Both the position numbers and the translations under genes were made by a program. Below the pieces are notes generated by a model. The model did not search any database. It was not told the DNA's origin and was given only the letters and a program-made list of their open reading frames with translations. DNA of 44,284 bases from Planctomycetota bacterium (GTDB lineage: Bacteria > Planctomycetota > Phycisphaerae > WQYP01), in assembly GCA_021780285.1 (NCBI GenBank), contig JAJXZA010000134.1, forward strand, positions 1-44,284, written 5' to 3'. How positions within the stretch are numbered: the first letter of the stretch is position 1; each line of letters begins with the position of its first letter. Below, piece by piece: positions 34,003-41,469 of the stretch.

Positions 34003-35124
34003 ATGAGTCGAGCAGCTTCCGATCCTGGTGCCGGGCAGCCAAGGAAGTCAAAACCTTCCGCGAGCGGCGGCGAACCAAAGAAGGCGCCGTCAACAACTTC
34101 AAAGATGGAAAAGCTCAAGGGCGGTGCTGTTGCGGCAGGCCAGGCTTCGGATGAGTCGGAGGAGGAGGAATTAGAAACAGCCGGCAATGAATTGCCGGAG
34201 TGGGTGGATCGCTCCTTTCCGTGGATTGCATCATTTTTGATTCATGCGGGCGTGTTTCTGCTGTTTATATTTGCCTACGAGGCGATATCAACGGTGGTCA
34301 AACAACATGCCGAGCCGATTATCGTTCCGCAGGGTCTGCAGCAGAAATTCAGCAATCATCCGGGCGGCATTCCGCATCCGGGACATAACGACAACCCGAC
34401 ACGCAGCGCCCGGCAAGACCTGCAGAAGCTCACGAGCCACGCATGGAATACCAATAAGTCTCCCAAGGTTACTTCGCTGCTCAACAGTTCCAATAAATCG
34501 CTGAATATAATTGCGGTCGGCCCCAATGGCGGCACGTCATCGGGCGGCGGCCTGGCGCCGTTTGGCGTGCCCGGCGGCGGCATGGGCGACGGGCCGCAAT
34601 CAGCCTTCCTGGGCCGTGGCGGTAATGCGCGTCGTATTGTTTACATTATTGACCACGAAGGCGACATGCTCGAAAACTTCAGCTTTTTAAAGGCGCAGTT
34701 GCAAAGCTCTATAGGTAAATTGGTGCCTTTGCAATCCTTTGCCGTCATCATCTTCCGGAAAAACTACAGCATTTTGGGACCGCCGCGGCTTATGCATGCA
34801 ACGCTGCATAATAAAAATCTTTTCTACAAGCGGCTGGCTGACGTGGCGCCTCACGGACGGGCGGAGTACCGCTTTGAGCGATTTTACCGTCCATTTCAGG
34901 CCGCTTTTGAAATGCACCCACAGATTATTTACTTTTTAACCAGCGGTGCCTTTGATCCAAGGCTTATTGCCGCGGTCGCAAAGCTTAACAGTAAGCATAC
35001 GGCTCACATTTTCACTTATGCTTTTACCAACAACGATCCAACGTTTACCAAAAATCTCAAATTGCTGGCCAGTCAAAATGGCGGTGAATACCGCTATATT
35101 TCGCGTGCGGATGCGGGTGGTTAA
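34003..35124 (+). CDS. Paralogous membrane-anchored VWA protein with degenerate MIDAS
   Basis: Product of 373 residues built like its upstream paralogue: a charged cytoplasmic tail (Lys-rich, then acidic ESEEEELE at 51-58), one transmembrane helix (73-95, WIASFLIHAGVFLLFIFAY) with Ser77-x3-His81, a Gly/Asn/Pro-rich periplasmic linker, and a VWA-like fold (about 208-370). The metal-site residues are changed: DHEGD at 217-221 and TSG at 313-315, so Ser219, Ser221 and Asp314 of the paralogue become Glu219, Asp221 and Ser314. The fold is probably kept (VYIID, SFAVIIF, IIYFLTSG) but normal metal-dependent binding is unlikely. ATG 34003 has GGAG 8 bases upstream. I infer a partner of the first VWA protein. 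Confidence 0.82.
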   Translation: MSRAASDPGAGQPRKSKPSASGGEPKKAPSTTSKMEKLKGGAVAAGQASDESEEEELETAGNELPEWVDRSFPWIASFLIHAGVFLLFIFAYEAISTVVKQHAEPIIVPQGLQQKFSNHPGGIPHPGHNDNPTRSARQDLQKLTSHAWNTNKSPKVTSLLNSSNKSLNIIAVGPNGGTSSGGGLAPFGVPGGGMGDGPQSAFLGRGGNARRIVYIIDHEGDMLENFSFLKAQLQSSIGKLVPLQSFAVIIFRKNYSILGPPRLMHATLHNKNLFYKRLADVAPHGRAEYRFERFYRPFQAAFEMHPQIIYFLTSGAFDPRLIAAVAKLNSKHTAHIFTYAFTNNDPTFTKNLKLLASQNGGEYRYISRADAGG

Positions 35125-35196
35125 TGGCCTGCCGCGGGCTTGTGGCACGCGGGGTTTACGACTTAAAAGATTGTTCCTACCTTTTGGAGGTTTTTC

Positions 35197-36054
35197 ATGC
35201 TTCGCAGTTTCAGGTTTGCCGGTGTCTTTCAGAAGTCTTCCGTGCGGATGGGCGCGTCGGCTGCGGCCGCAATGCTCGTCTTGGGAGGGCTTGCTAGCAC
35301 TGCGTCGGCTCAGAGCGTTGGCAGCGGCACCACGGTGTATCACCCCAATCCCATTCTTATGGGGCTGGATTACACAGTGATTGTTGTGCTGGTTTGTGCG
35401 TCGCTTGCGAGCATCGCGCTGATTATTGATGCGATCATTCACATCAAGGAATCGCGCATCGCCCCGGTCGAAACAATCGAGCATATTCGTACGCTCATTA
35501 ACGCCCGACAATTCAAAGACCTCATGGACTTTACCGCCACCGACGAATGTTTCGTCAGCAAGGCGTTGTTTGCCGGTGTGCGACGCGCTCATCTGGGTTA
35601 CTCCGCAATGCGCGAAGGGCTTGATACGGCCGCGGCCGAGCAGTCGTCAAATCTTTTCCGCCGCATTGAAATGCTTAACGTCATCGGCAATATCGGCCCG
35701 CTGATCGGTCTGCTGGGCACCGTGCTGGGTATGATCATGGCATTTATGGCCCTGCATTACACCGGTGGCAACGCCAAAGTCAACGATCTCTCGGCCGGTA
35801 TCGCCACGGCATTGTGGCATACCTTTGGCGGCCTGGCGGTGGCAATTCCATCGCTGATCGCCTTTGGCTTTTTCCGAACAAAGATTGACAAGATGGCCAT
35901 GCGGGCCACGCTGCTGTCAGAAGAATTGCTCGAATCGCTGCGCCCGCAAGATTCCAAGAGCGCTGCAACGCCAATGGGTGCTGCGGCGGCATCCGGTGGA
36001 ACGGCCGTAGCTCGCCCGGTGCCTCGTCGTGCGGAAGCTGCGAAAGAAGCCTGA
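35197..36054 (+). CDS. MotA/TolQ/ExbB-family proton channel protein
   Basis: Inner-membrane protein of 285 residues that, with ExbD/TolR partners, forms a proton-driven motor. It has a signal-like N terminus (to about residue 39, STASA), a first helix (about 55-78), a cytoplasmic loop, and two C-terminal helices: LNVIGNIGPLIGLLGTVLGMI (about 167-187) and the segment AGIATALWHTFGGLAVAIPS (about 206-225), the family signature. At the place of E. coli ExbB Glu176 (GIAEAL) this protein has Thr (GIATAL). The C-terminal tail is Ala/Pro-rich. ATG 35197 follows a strong TTGGAGG. It lies in series with the two VWA genes and two ExbD genes. Confidence 0.9.
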   Translation: MLRSFRFAGVFQKSSVRMGASAAAAMLVLGGLASTASAQSVGSGTTVYHPNPILMGLDYTVIVVLVCASLASIALIIDAIIHIKESRIAPVETIEHIRTLINARQFKDLMDFTATDECFVSKALFAGVRRAHLGYSAMREGLDTAAAEQSSNLFRRIEMLNVIGNIGPLIGLLGTVLGMIMAFMALHYTGGNAKVNDLSAGIATALWHTFGGLAVAIPSLIAFGFFRTKIDKMAMRATLLSEELLESLRPQDSKSAATPMGAAAASGGTAVARPVPRRAEAAKEA

Positions 36055-36073
36055 TCGCGCAATGTCGGTAGGC

Positions 36074-36104
36074 CCCCGGCCGAGCCATCGCGTGATCGCC
36101 GGGG
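36074..36104 (+). other. GC-rich stem in the exbB-exbD1 gap
   Basis: CCCCGGC (36074-36080) pairs with GCCGGGG (36098-36104) across 17 bases, with no following U tract. The 129-base gap is long for an operon, so this stem could affect relative expression of the channel protein and its partners. Functional role is inference. Confidence 0.35.
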
Positions 36105-36183
36105 CGGGGTTTATGCGTCCGCGGTTGTGCACGAGCCGGAAGGGACTGCTGCGGAGTCAGCGCGAATTTTGGAGTAATGCCTT

Positions 36184-36633
36184 ATGGGATTGCGTCGCGG
36201 CATCAAGCCGATGGAAAGTGAGCACGTCAATGTGACGCCGCTGATAGATGTGGTCATGTGCCTGATCATCTTCTTCCTGCTGGTTGGGCACATTGCCAAA
36301 AAGGCGGCGGTCAAGGGTGTGCATCTTCCCAACGCCAAAAACGGCGCTGATCTTGCCGACAAGAGCGGCGAGGTGATTATCAATGTCGTGCCGCGGCGCA
36401 GCGATAGTTCGGGCGTTCAGCATGCTCCAAAGATTATTGTATGGGGTCAGGATATCGGCTATGAGCAACTCAAGGCCGAGCTTCGCAAATATAAAGCGAG
36501 CAATCCTAACCTTAAACTCGTGATTCGCGCCGATAAGAGCACACACTTTAAGTATATAGCCCCGGTGCTTGAAGACTGCGCCTCGGCCGGCATTTCAAGC
36601 ATTCACTTTATGACCAAAAGGCCGAACTCTTAA
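36184..36633 (+). CDS. ExbD/TolR-family protein 1
   Basis: Bitopic inner-membrane protein of 149 residues. A cytoplasmic N-tail leads into the transmembrane segment NVTPLIDVVMCLIIFFLL, where Asp22 is the conserved proton-carrying residue of ExbD/TolR. The periplasmic domain ends with the family pattern LVIRADKSTHFKYIAPVLEDCASAGISSI split over residues 115-143. It starts at ATG 36184 with GGAG upstream and is 33 bases from a second ExbD. Both should dimerise in the ExbB channel, possibly as a heterodimer. Confidence 0.9.
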   Translation: MGLRRGIKPMESEHVNVTPLIDVVMCLIIFFLLVGHIAKKAAVKGVHLPNAKNGADLADKSGEVIINVVPRRSDSSGVQHAPKIIVWGQDIGYEQLKAELRKYKASNPNLKLVIRADKSTHFKYIAPVLEDCASAGISSIHFMTKRPNS

Positions 36634-36666
36634 CCGGGTTCGCCGCTGTTTTATAGAAGGTGTACT

Positions 36667-37113
36667 ATGGCTGGTCGCAGAAAAGTCGGTATGCAACACG
36701 GTATGCATGTGGGGCCCAATATGACGCCCATGGTGGACGTGGTGATGGTGATCCTGATTTTCTTCATGTTAGGCAGTTCGTTTTCTTCGCCGGACTGGTA
36801 CCTTACCAACAATACCCCGGCCATCAAGGGGGGGTTAAGCAACACCAAAACCAAGCCCATGCCCGCCACCCGACTTATTATCAAGCTGGAGATGCGCGGC
36901 ACGCACACCATGGCATCGCTGCCTGGCCTACAGACCGAAGACCTTTCAGGTGAGTTGTACCATCGGCTCGAGGCTAAACGACAAGTGCTTGGCAAGGATG
37001 TGCAGGTGCTTATTAAGCCATCGGAAGATGTTCCATATCAGGACCTGATTACGGTGTATAGCGATTGCGTGGGCGCGAGGTATCAGCATGTCGCCTTTTA
37101 CGCGCCGGCCTGA
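36667..37113 (+). CDS. ExbD/TolR-family protein 2
   Basis: Second ExbD-type protein, 148 residues, more divergent. The N-tail is basic (AGRRKVGMQHGMHVG); the membrane segment MTPMVDVVMVILIFFML has the conserved Asp24. The periplasmic domain retains a recognisable end (VQVLIKPSEDVPYQDLITVYSD) but lacks the usual aGi motif, having CVGARYQHV instead. AAGGTG precedes ATG 36667. Pairs of different ExbD proteins with one ExbB are known in some systems and suggest an asymmetric dimer. Family assignment is firm; the partner is inferred. Confidence 0.86.
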   Translation: MAGRRKVGMQHGMHVGPNMTPMVDVVMVILIFFMLGSSFSSPDWYLTNNTPAIKGGLSNTKTKPMPATRLIIKLEMRGTHTMASLPGLQTEDLSGELYHRLEAKRQVLGKDVQVLIKPSEDVPYQDLITVYSDCVGARYQHVAFYAPA

Positions 37114-37202
37114 CCGGGCTGGGCATGAACTGCCGCGCGACACCCGGGGCAGCTAAGTGGCGTAGTGGAAGCTCATGTGCGGCCTGTGCCAACGGTGGAG
37201 TC

Positions 37203-37214
37203 GCCTGTACAGGC
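37203..37214. repeat. 12-bp palindrome before the helical-repeat gene
   Basis: GCCTGTACAGGC is a perfect 12-bp palindrome 28 bases before the start codon of the following gene. It could be a protein-binding site or chance. Confidence 0.25.
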
Positions 37215-37241
37215 AAGCAACAAGGATGGAAACTCTCGGCT

Positions 37242-39812
37242 ATGAAAAATCATTTTATTGTTTGTTTAACAGGTTTGACTGCGGTAACGGCTTTGGCCGG
37301 GGCTTCCGTAGCCGCGACTGCTCCCGCCGGAATGTCGCCCCAGTCGCTTCTGCAGACGCGCTTTGTCAGTCATCTGGAAGATCTGAATTTGCAACCCTTG
37401 GTGCAGCAGGCCGCGGCCGATCATGCCAAAGGCCCCGCAGCCGGCTTGTTTCGTTCCGCTGTAATTTTCACGCAGTGGGGTAGTTACGCCAGCCATCCTG
37501 AAGAGCAGTTTAAGCTGGGCCAGGAGTTTGTCCGCGATGTGCAGGCATATTTTAAGGCCAGCGGCGGCGCGGTGGATGCCAATTGGGCGCTGGATCAGGC
37601 GAAGTTTATTTTTGCAAATATCGTTCCGCCGCTGTCAGATAAAATTGAGTATTGGTCCGGTACGCCGAAAGATTTGGCTGCTTTGCAGCCGGTGGCGCAA
37701 TTGGCGCACGACCTGCTAAAACTGGCCGCCGCCAAATTCGGCGGTACCATCGCTCGACTGAACAACGCCGTGCATTTTACCGATGCCGATGAGCAAGTAT
37801 ACATGACTGCCATGAACGGCCAAACCCAAACAGGGTATTATCAAGCCTATGGCGATTACTTTTTGGCCCTCTCGCTGCCGGCCGCCTCACCGCAGCGGAG
37901 TAAGCTGTTGGATCAATCCATAGCGCTGCTGCAACATTGGATTAAATCCGGTTCGCAGTCAGGTGTTTTATACCAGTCGCTGTTGCTGAGTGGCAAGGCC
38001 AATCTTCAAAATGGTAAATATGGCCATGCGATAAGCGACTTAACCCAAGCCCAGGCAAGCGGATCGCCCCTGTGGGTGCAATACCAGGCTAAATATCAGC
38101 AGATCGTCGCCATGCTGCGCAAGGGAGACCTCAAAGCGGCCGCTGCCAGCCAAGCCTCCTACAGCCAATGGATTCGCGATAACAAGTCCATAGACGTGCC
38201 CAGCGCACGCATGGGAGCCGAGCTTCTGCGCTACCGAATTTTGGCTCGCGATAAATCGCAGCAGCAGGCCGCTACCCAGCTTGTGCTTACTATTGTCAGT
38301 AAGGCTCCGCAGTACCAGGATCTGATCTATCAACATTTGGCGGGCGGCATCACGGGCAAGCCGAACTTCGCGGCCCTTGAGCCGATTAAAACCCTGGCCT
38401 ATGCGTGGTTGCAGGCGCACCATCGAAACAATGCACAAAGCCTCGACGCCGTCAATTACCTGCTCGCCGACAAAAGCCTTGCCCCTGATATTCGCCGGGA
38501 GGCGCTCTTGATTGGCGGCATATGCAACGGGCGGCTGGGACGGTTGGATCAATCCATTAAGATGGACGTAGAGTTTATTGAGGCAAAGCCGACCGATCCA
38601 CGGGCCAAAAATGTGCTCGATGTCGCGCTGTACCACCTGCGGCAACTCAACGAAGGCGGCGGTTCAACGCCGGGCCTTTCCAAACTCACGCTTAAGGCCC
38701 TCGATCTTGCGTACAACACGTTTCACGAAAGCAAGTGGGCGCTGCCTTATGCAACGCAGCTTGAAAAAGCCAAACAGCTTTCTCAAGCCCAGAAGGTTCT
38801 TAACACCATTCCCGGCACCAACAAGTTTTACCTGTTGGCCCATTACCAGTTGGTGCGCATAGCAACCATCGAGCTTGGCAACCTCGTGGATGAAAAAAAA
38901 TCACCGACGCAACAGCGTCAAGCGGCGCTTAACCTGATGCAGCAGTGCCAAAGCTTTCTTGCCAGTCTCGATCAGCCCCCACCCGGCACACCGCCTGATG
39001 TGATCAAAGAAGTTCGGGGCTATCGGCAGGACATTTGGTTGATCCAGGCCAGCACCGCGCTGGACCCTTTGCAGGACCCATCCGCCGCGGGCCGGGCGCT
39101 GGATAAACTGGAAGCTATCCGCAAAACGCTCTCGCCACGGCTTCAGGGCGTTGTGCTTCGGTACCGTATACGTCAGTATCAGCTCAGCAACGAACCTCAG
39201 AAGATTTTGCCGCTGGTAAAGCAATATGCCGATCAATCATCGCAAAGTGCTGATGACGTTATTCGCGGCCTGATCGGGCAATACGATTCCGAAAGCCGCC
39301 GCATTCAGAAAACCGACCCGGTCAAGGCGCAATCCATGGCCAACGACGCGGCGGCGCTGCTCAACCAGCTCATCGCGTATCTTCAGAGCAAACCGGGCAC
39401 CAAGCCGGATGAGATATACACTTATCAGCAGATTTATGCCGACGAACTGGTTCGTGCGGGCCACCCGCATCAGGCGATGGCGCTGTATAAGCAGCTTGAA
39501 AGCCAAAAGCCTCAGGACTTACGCAACTTTTTGGGCGTGGCTCGCTGCGCCTACGAAACCGCTGATTACAGTTATTCGCACAGTTTGTATGTCCGAACCA
39601 TTCCCAAGTTGACCCCCGGCTCAGAGCTTTTCTGGGGTGCGTATATCTATCTGATCAGAGGCAACCTGCGGGCGAATGCTCATCGTGATGCCACGACCAA
39701 ATCGCTTGAGCAGCTTTACGCCATTTACGGTAATCAGATCGGCGGAAAATATTACCATGCACAGTTCATGCAATTACTCAACACGTATGGCGTTTCGACA
39801 AGTTCGCAGTAA
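37242..39812 (+). CDS. Exported large TPR-like helical-repeat protein
   Basis: Product of 856 residues with a signal peptide (MKNHFIVCLTGLTAVTALAGA, cleavage near residue 27). The rest is almost wholly alpha-helical in character, Leu/Ala/Gln-rich, with TPR-like units such as KYGHAISDLTQAQ (about 260), LGRLDQSIKMDVEFIEAKP (about 433) and ALYKQLESQKPQDLRNFLGVARCAYETADYSYS split near 748-780. TPR arrays act as protein-protein scaffolds. It is the last gene of the VWA-ExbBD series, 128 bases after ExbD2, and is presumably the periplasmic partner of the complex. The frame is open upstream into exbD2; ATG 37242 is supported by the signal peptide though the ribosome-binding site is distant. Confidence 0.8.
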   Translation: MKNHFIVCLTGLTAVTALAGASVAATAPAGMSPQSLLQTRFVSHLEDLNLQPLVQQAAADHAKGPAAGLFRSAVIFTQWGSYASHPEEQFKLGQEFVRDVQAYFKASGGAVDANWALDQAKFIFANIVPPLSDKIEYWSGTPKDLAALQPVAQLAHDLLKLAAAKFGGTIARLNNAVHFTDADEQVYMTAMNGQTQTGYYQAYGDYFLALSLPAASPQRSKLLDQSIALLQHWIKSGSQSGVLYQSLLLSGKANLQNGKYGHAISDLTQAQASGSPLWVQYQAKYQQIVAMLRKGDLKAAAASQASYSQWIRDNKSIDVPSARMGAELLRYRILARDKSQQQAATQLVLTIVSKAPQYQDLIYQHLAGGITGKPNFAALEPIKTLAYAWLQAHHRNNAQSLDAVNYLLADKSLAPDIRREALLIGGICNGRLGRLDQSIKMDVEFIEAKPTDPRAKNVLDVALYHLRQLNEGGGSTPGLSKLTLKALDLAYNTFHESKWALPYATQLEKAKQLSQAQKVLNTIPGTNKFYLLAHYQLVRIATIELGNLVDEKKSPTQQRQAALNLMQQCQSFLASLDQPPPGTPPDVIKEVRGYRQDIWLIQASTALDPLQDPSAAGRALDKLEAIRKTLSPRLQGVVLRYRIRQYQLSNEPQKILPLVKQYADQSSQSADDVIRGLIGQYDSESRRIQKTDPVKAQSMANDAAALLNQLIAYLQSKPGTKPDEIYTYQQIYADELVRAGHPHQAMALYKQLESQKPQDLRNFLGVARCAYETADYSYSHSLYVRTIPKLTPGSELFWGAYIYLIRGNLRANAHRDATTKSLEQLYAIYGNQIGGKYYHAQFMQLLNTYGVSTSSQ

Positions 39813-39942
39813 TGCGCCAACGGTAAAACCTTGCATTGCGCTTTGATCATATGCGACGCTGAATGATGTGGCGGCTGAATCCGGTTATAAGGGCTTAAGA
39901 ATCGTAGTCTTCCGGCGGTCTTTCTGTTCTGCCAACAGGGCA

Positions 39943-41391
39943 TCATTGCCCGCGGCGACGGCGTTCGCGCAGCTTGCGCTTCTGCTGGGGTGAGAGCCGG
40001 CTTACCTCGCGTGCCGGTCCTGCAGACATGCGGCTCATGGCCGAGTACTGTTCGGGCGTCATGCCGGCCATCGCCTTGGCCAGGCCAGCTTTATCGCCCA
40101 TGGTCATTCGGCTCATTTTCTTAACCATGTCCCGGGCTGATGCAAAACCCTTAACAAGTCGCGAAACATCGTCCACCTGCACCCCGGCGCCGCGGGCGAT
40201 GCGCCGGCGATGGGAGGCTTCAATCATGTCGGGATTTTGCCGCTCTTTGCGGGCCATGCTCTGGATGATTGCTTCAGCCTTATTCAACTCCTCTTCCGGA
40301 AGATGCAGGTCTTTCAGTGCTGATCCCATTCCGGGCATCATGCCAAGCAACTGCTTAAGAGGCCCCATTTTTCGCACGGATCGCATCTGATCAAGAAAGT
40401 CATCAAGGGTAAAGGTGGCATTGGCCAGTTTGGCCTGCATTTTCTGGGCTTGCTTTTCGTCAAAGTGCTCCTGGGCCTTTTCAACGAGACTCAGCACGTC
40501 GCCCATGCCTAAAATGCGCTGCGCGATGCGGTCCGGATGAAACTCCTCAAGCATCTGCAGCTTTTCGCCGACACCCATGAATTTAATGGGTTTTCCGGTG
40601 ACGCTGCGCACCGAAAGCGCCGCGCCGCCGCGTGTATCAGAATCAAACTTGGTGACAATGATGCCGTCAATTTCAAGCTGTTCATTAAATGAGCGGGCGG
40701 AATTAACCGCATCTTGGCCCACCATGGCGTCTATTACCAGAAAAATCTGATGCGGTCGCACGGTGGCATTAATCTGCCGGAGCTGCTCCATCAGCGGTGC
40801 ATCTATATGCAGTCGGCCGGCGGTATCGAGAATAACCACATCGCGTCCCGTTTGCCGGGCATGTTCAATGGCGTTGCGGCAAATCGGCACCGGGTTGGCG
40901 GTGCCATCTTCGCGATAAATGGGTACCTCCACCTGTGTCGCCAGCGTGGCAAGCTGTTCAATAGCGGCGGGCCGCTGGGTATCGGCCGCCACCAGCAGCG
41001 GGTTTTTTCCTTTGCCTTTCAGGTACAGCGCAAGCTTGCCGCATGTGGTGGTTTTGCCCGACCCCTGAAGGCCACACATCATGATGACCGTCGGCGGTGA
41101 GGCGACAAATTGCACCCCCGTCGCCGATGGCCCCATCAGTTCCACCAGTTCGTCGTAAACAATTTTGATAATCTGCTGGCCCGGCTCAAGTGAATTGAGC
41201 ACTTCCGCACCGATGGCTTTGTCCAGCACCCGGCGAGAAAACTGGTCCACCACATCGTAATTGACATCCGCTTCGAGCAGGGCGGTGCGAACGTTGGCCA
41301 TTGCATCGCGAACGTTCGACTCACTTATGCGGCCGCGCCCCGACAGCGTCTTAACCAAGCCTGAAAATCGTTCCGAAAGTGAATCAAACAT
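39943..41391 (-). CDS. ffh: Signal recognition particle protein (Ffh/SRP54)
   Basis: GTPase subunit of the signal recognition particle, which with 4.5S RNA targets nascent membrane proteins to FtsY. The 482-residue product has the helical N domain (ISESNVRDAMANVRTALLEADVNY), the G domain with CGLQGSGKTTTCGKLA, AADTQRPAAIEQL, ILDTAGRLHID and TKFDSDTRGGAALS, and the M domain with MGPLKQLLGMMPGMG and an Arg/Met-rich tail (RMTMGDKAGLAKAMAGMTP). It ends in RKLRERRRRGQ. Start ATG 41391, no strong ribosome-binding site. It converges with the TPR gene. In many genomes ffh neighbours rpsP; here it is about 14 kb away. Confidence 0.97.
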   Translation of the reverse strand: MFDSLSERFSGLVKTLSGRGRISESNVRDAMANVRTALLEADVNYDVVDQFSRRVLDKAIGAEVLNSLEPGQQIIKIVYDELVELMGPSATGVQFVASPPTVIMMCGLQGSGKTTTCGKLALYLKGKGKNPLLVAADTQRPAAIEQLATLATQVEVPIYREDGTANPVPICRNAIEHARQTGRDVVILDTAGRLHIDAPLMEQLRQINATVRPHQIFLVIDAMVGQDAVNSARSFNEQLEIDGIIVTKFDSDTRGGAALSVRSVTGKPIKFMGVGEKLQMLEEFHPDRIAQRILGMGDVLSLVEKAQEHFDEKQAQKMQAKLANATFTLDDFLDQMRSVRKMGPLKQLLGMMPGMGSALKDLHLPEEELNKAEAIIQSMARKERQNPDMIEASHRRRIARGAGVQVDDVSRLVKGFASARDMVKKMSRMTMGDKAGLAKAMAGMTPEQYSAMSRMSAGPAREVSRLSPQQKRKLRERRRRGQ

Positions 41392-41469
41392 GCAAGGAAA
41401 ATCCCATCACGAAAACTGGATCATCGCGCAGCGCCCGTTGGTCACGGTGCTTCACCCCGCTGCAATCCC

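Noticed and set aside
33792..34154. A 120-codon frame between and overlapping the VWA genes
   Set aside because: It runs out of frame through the start of the second VWA gene, which has the stronger ribosome-binding site and clear homology to its neighbour.
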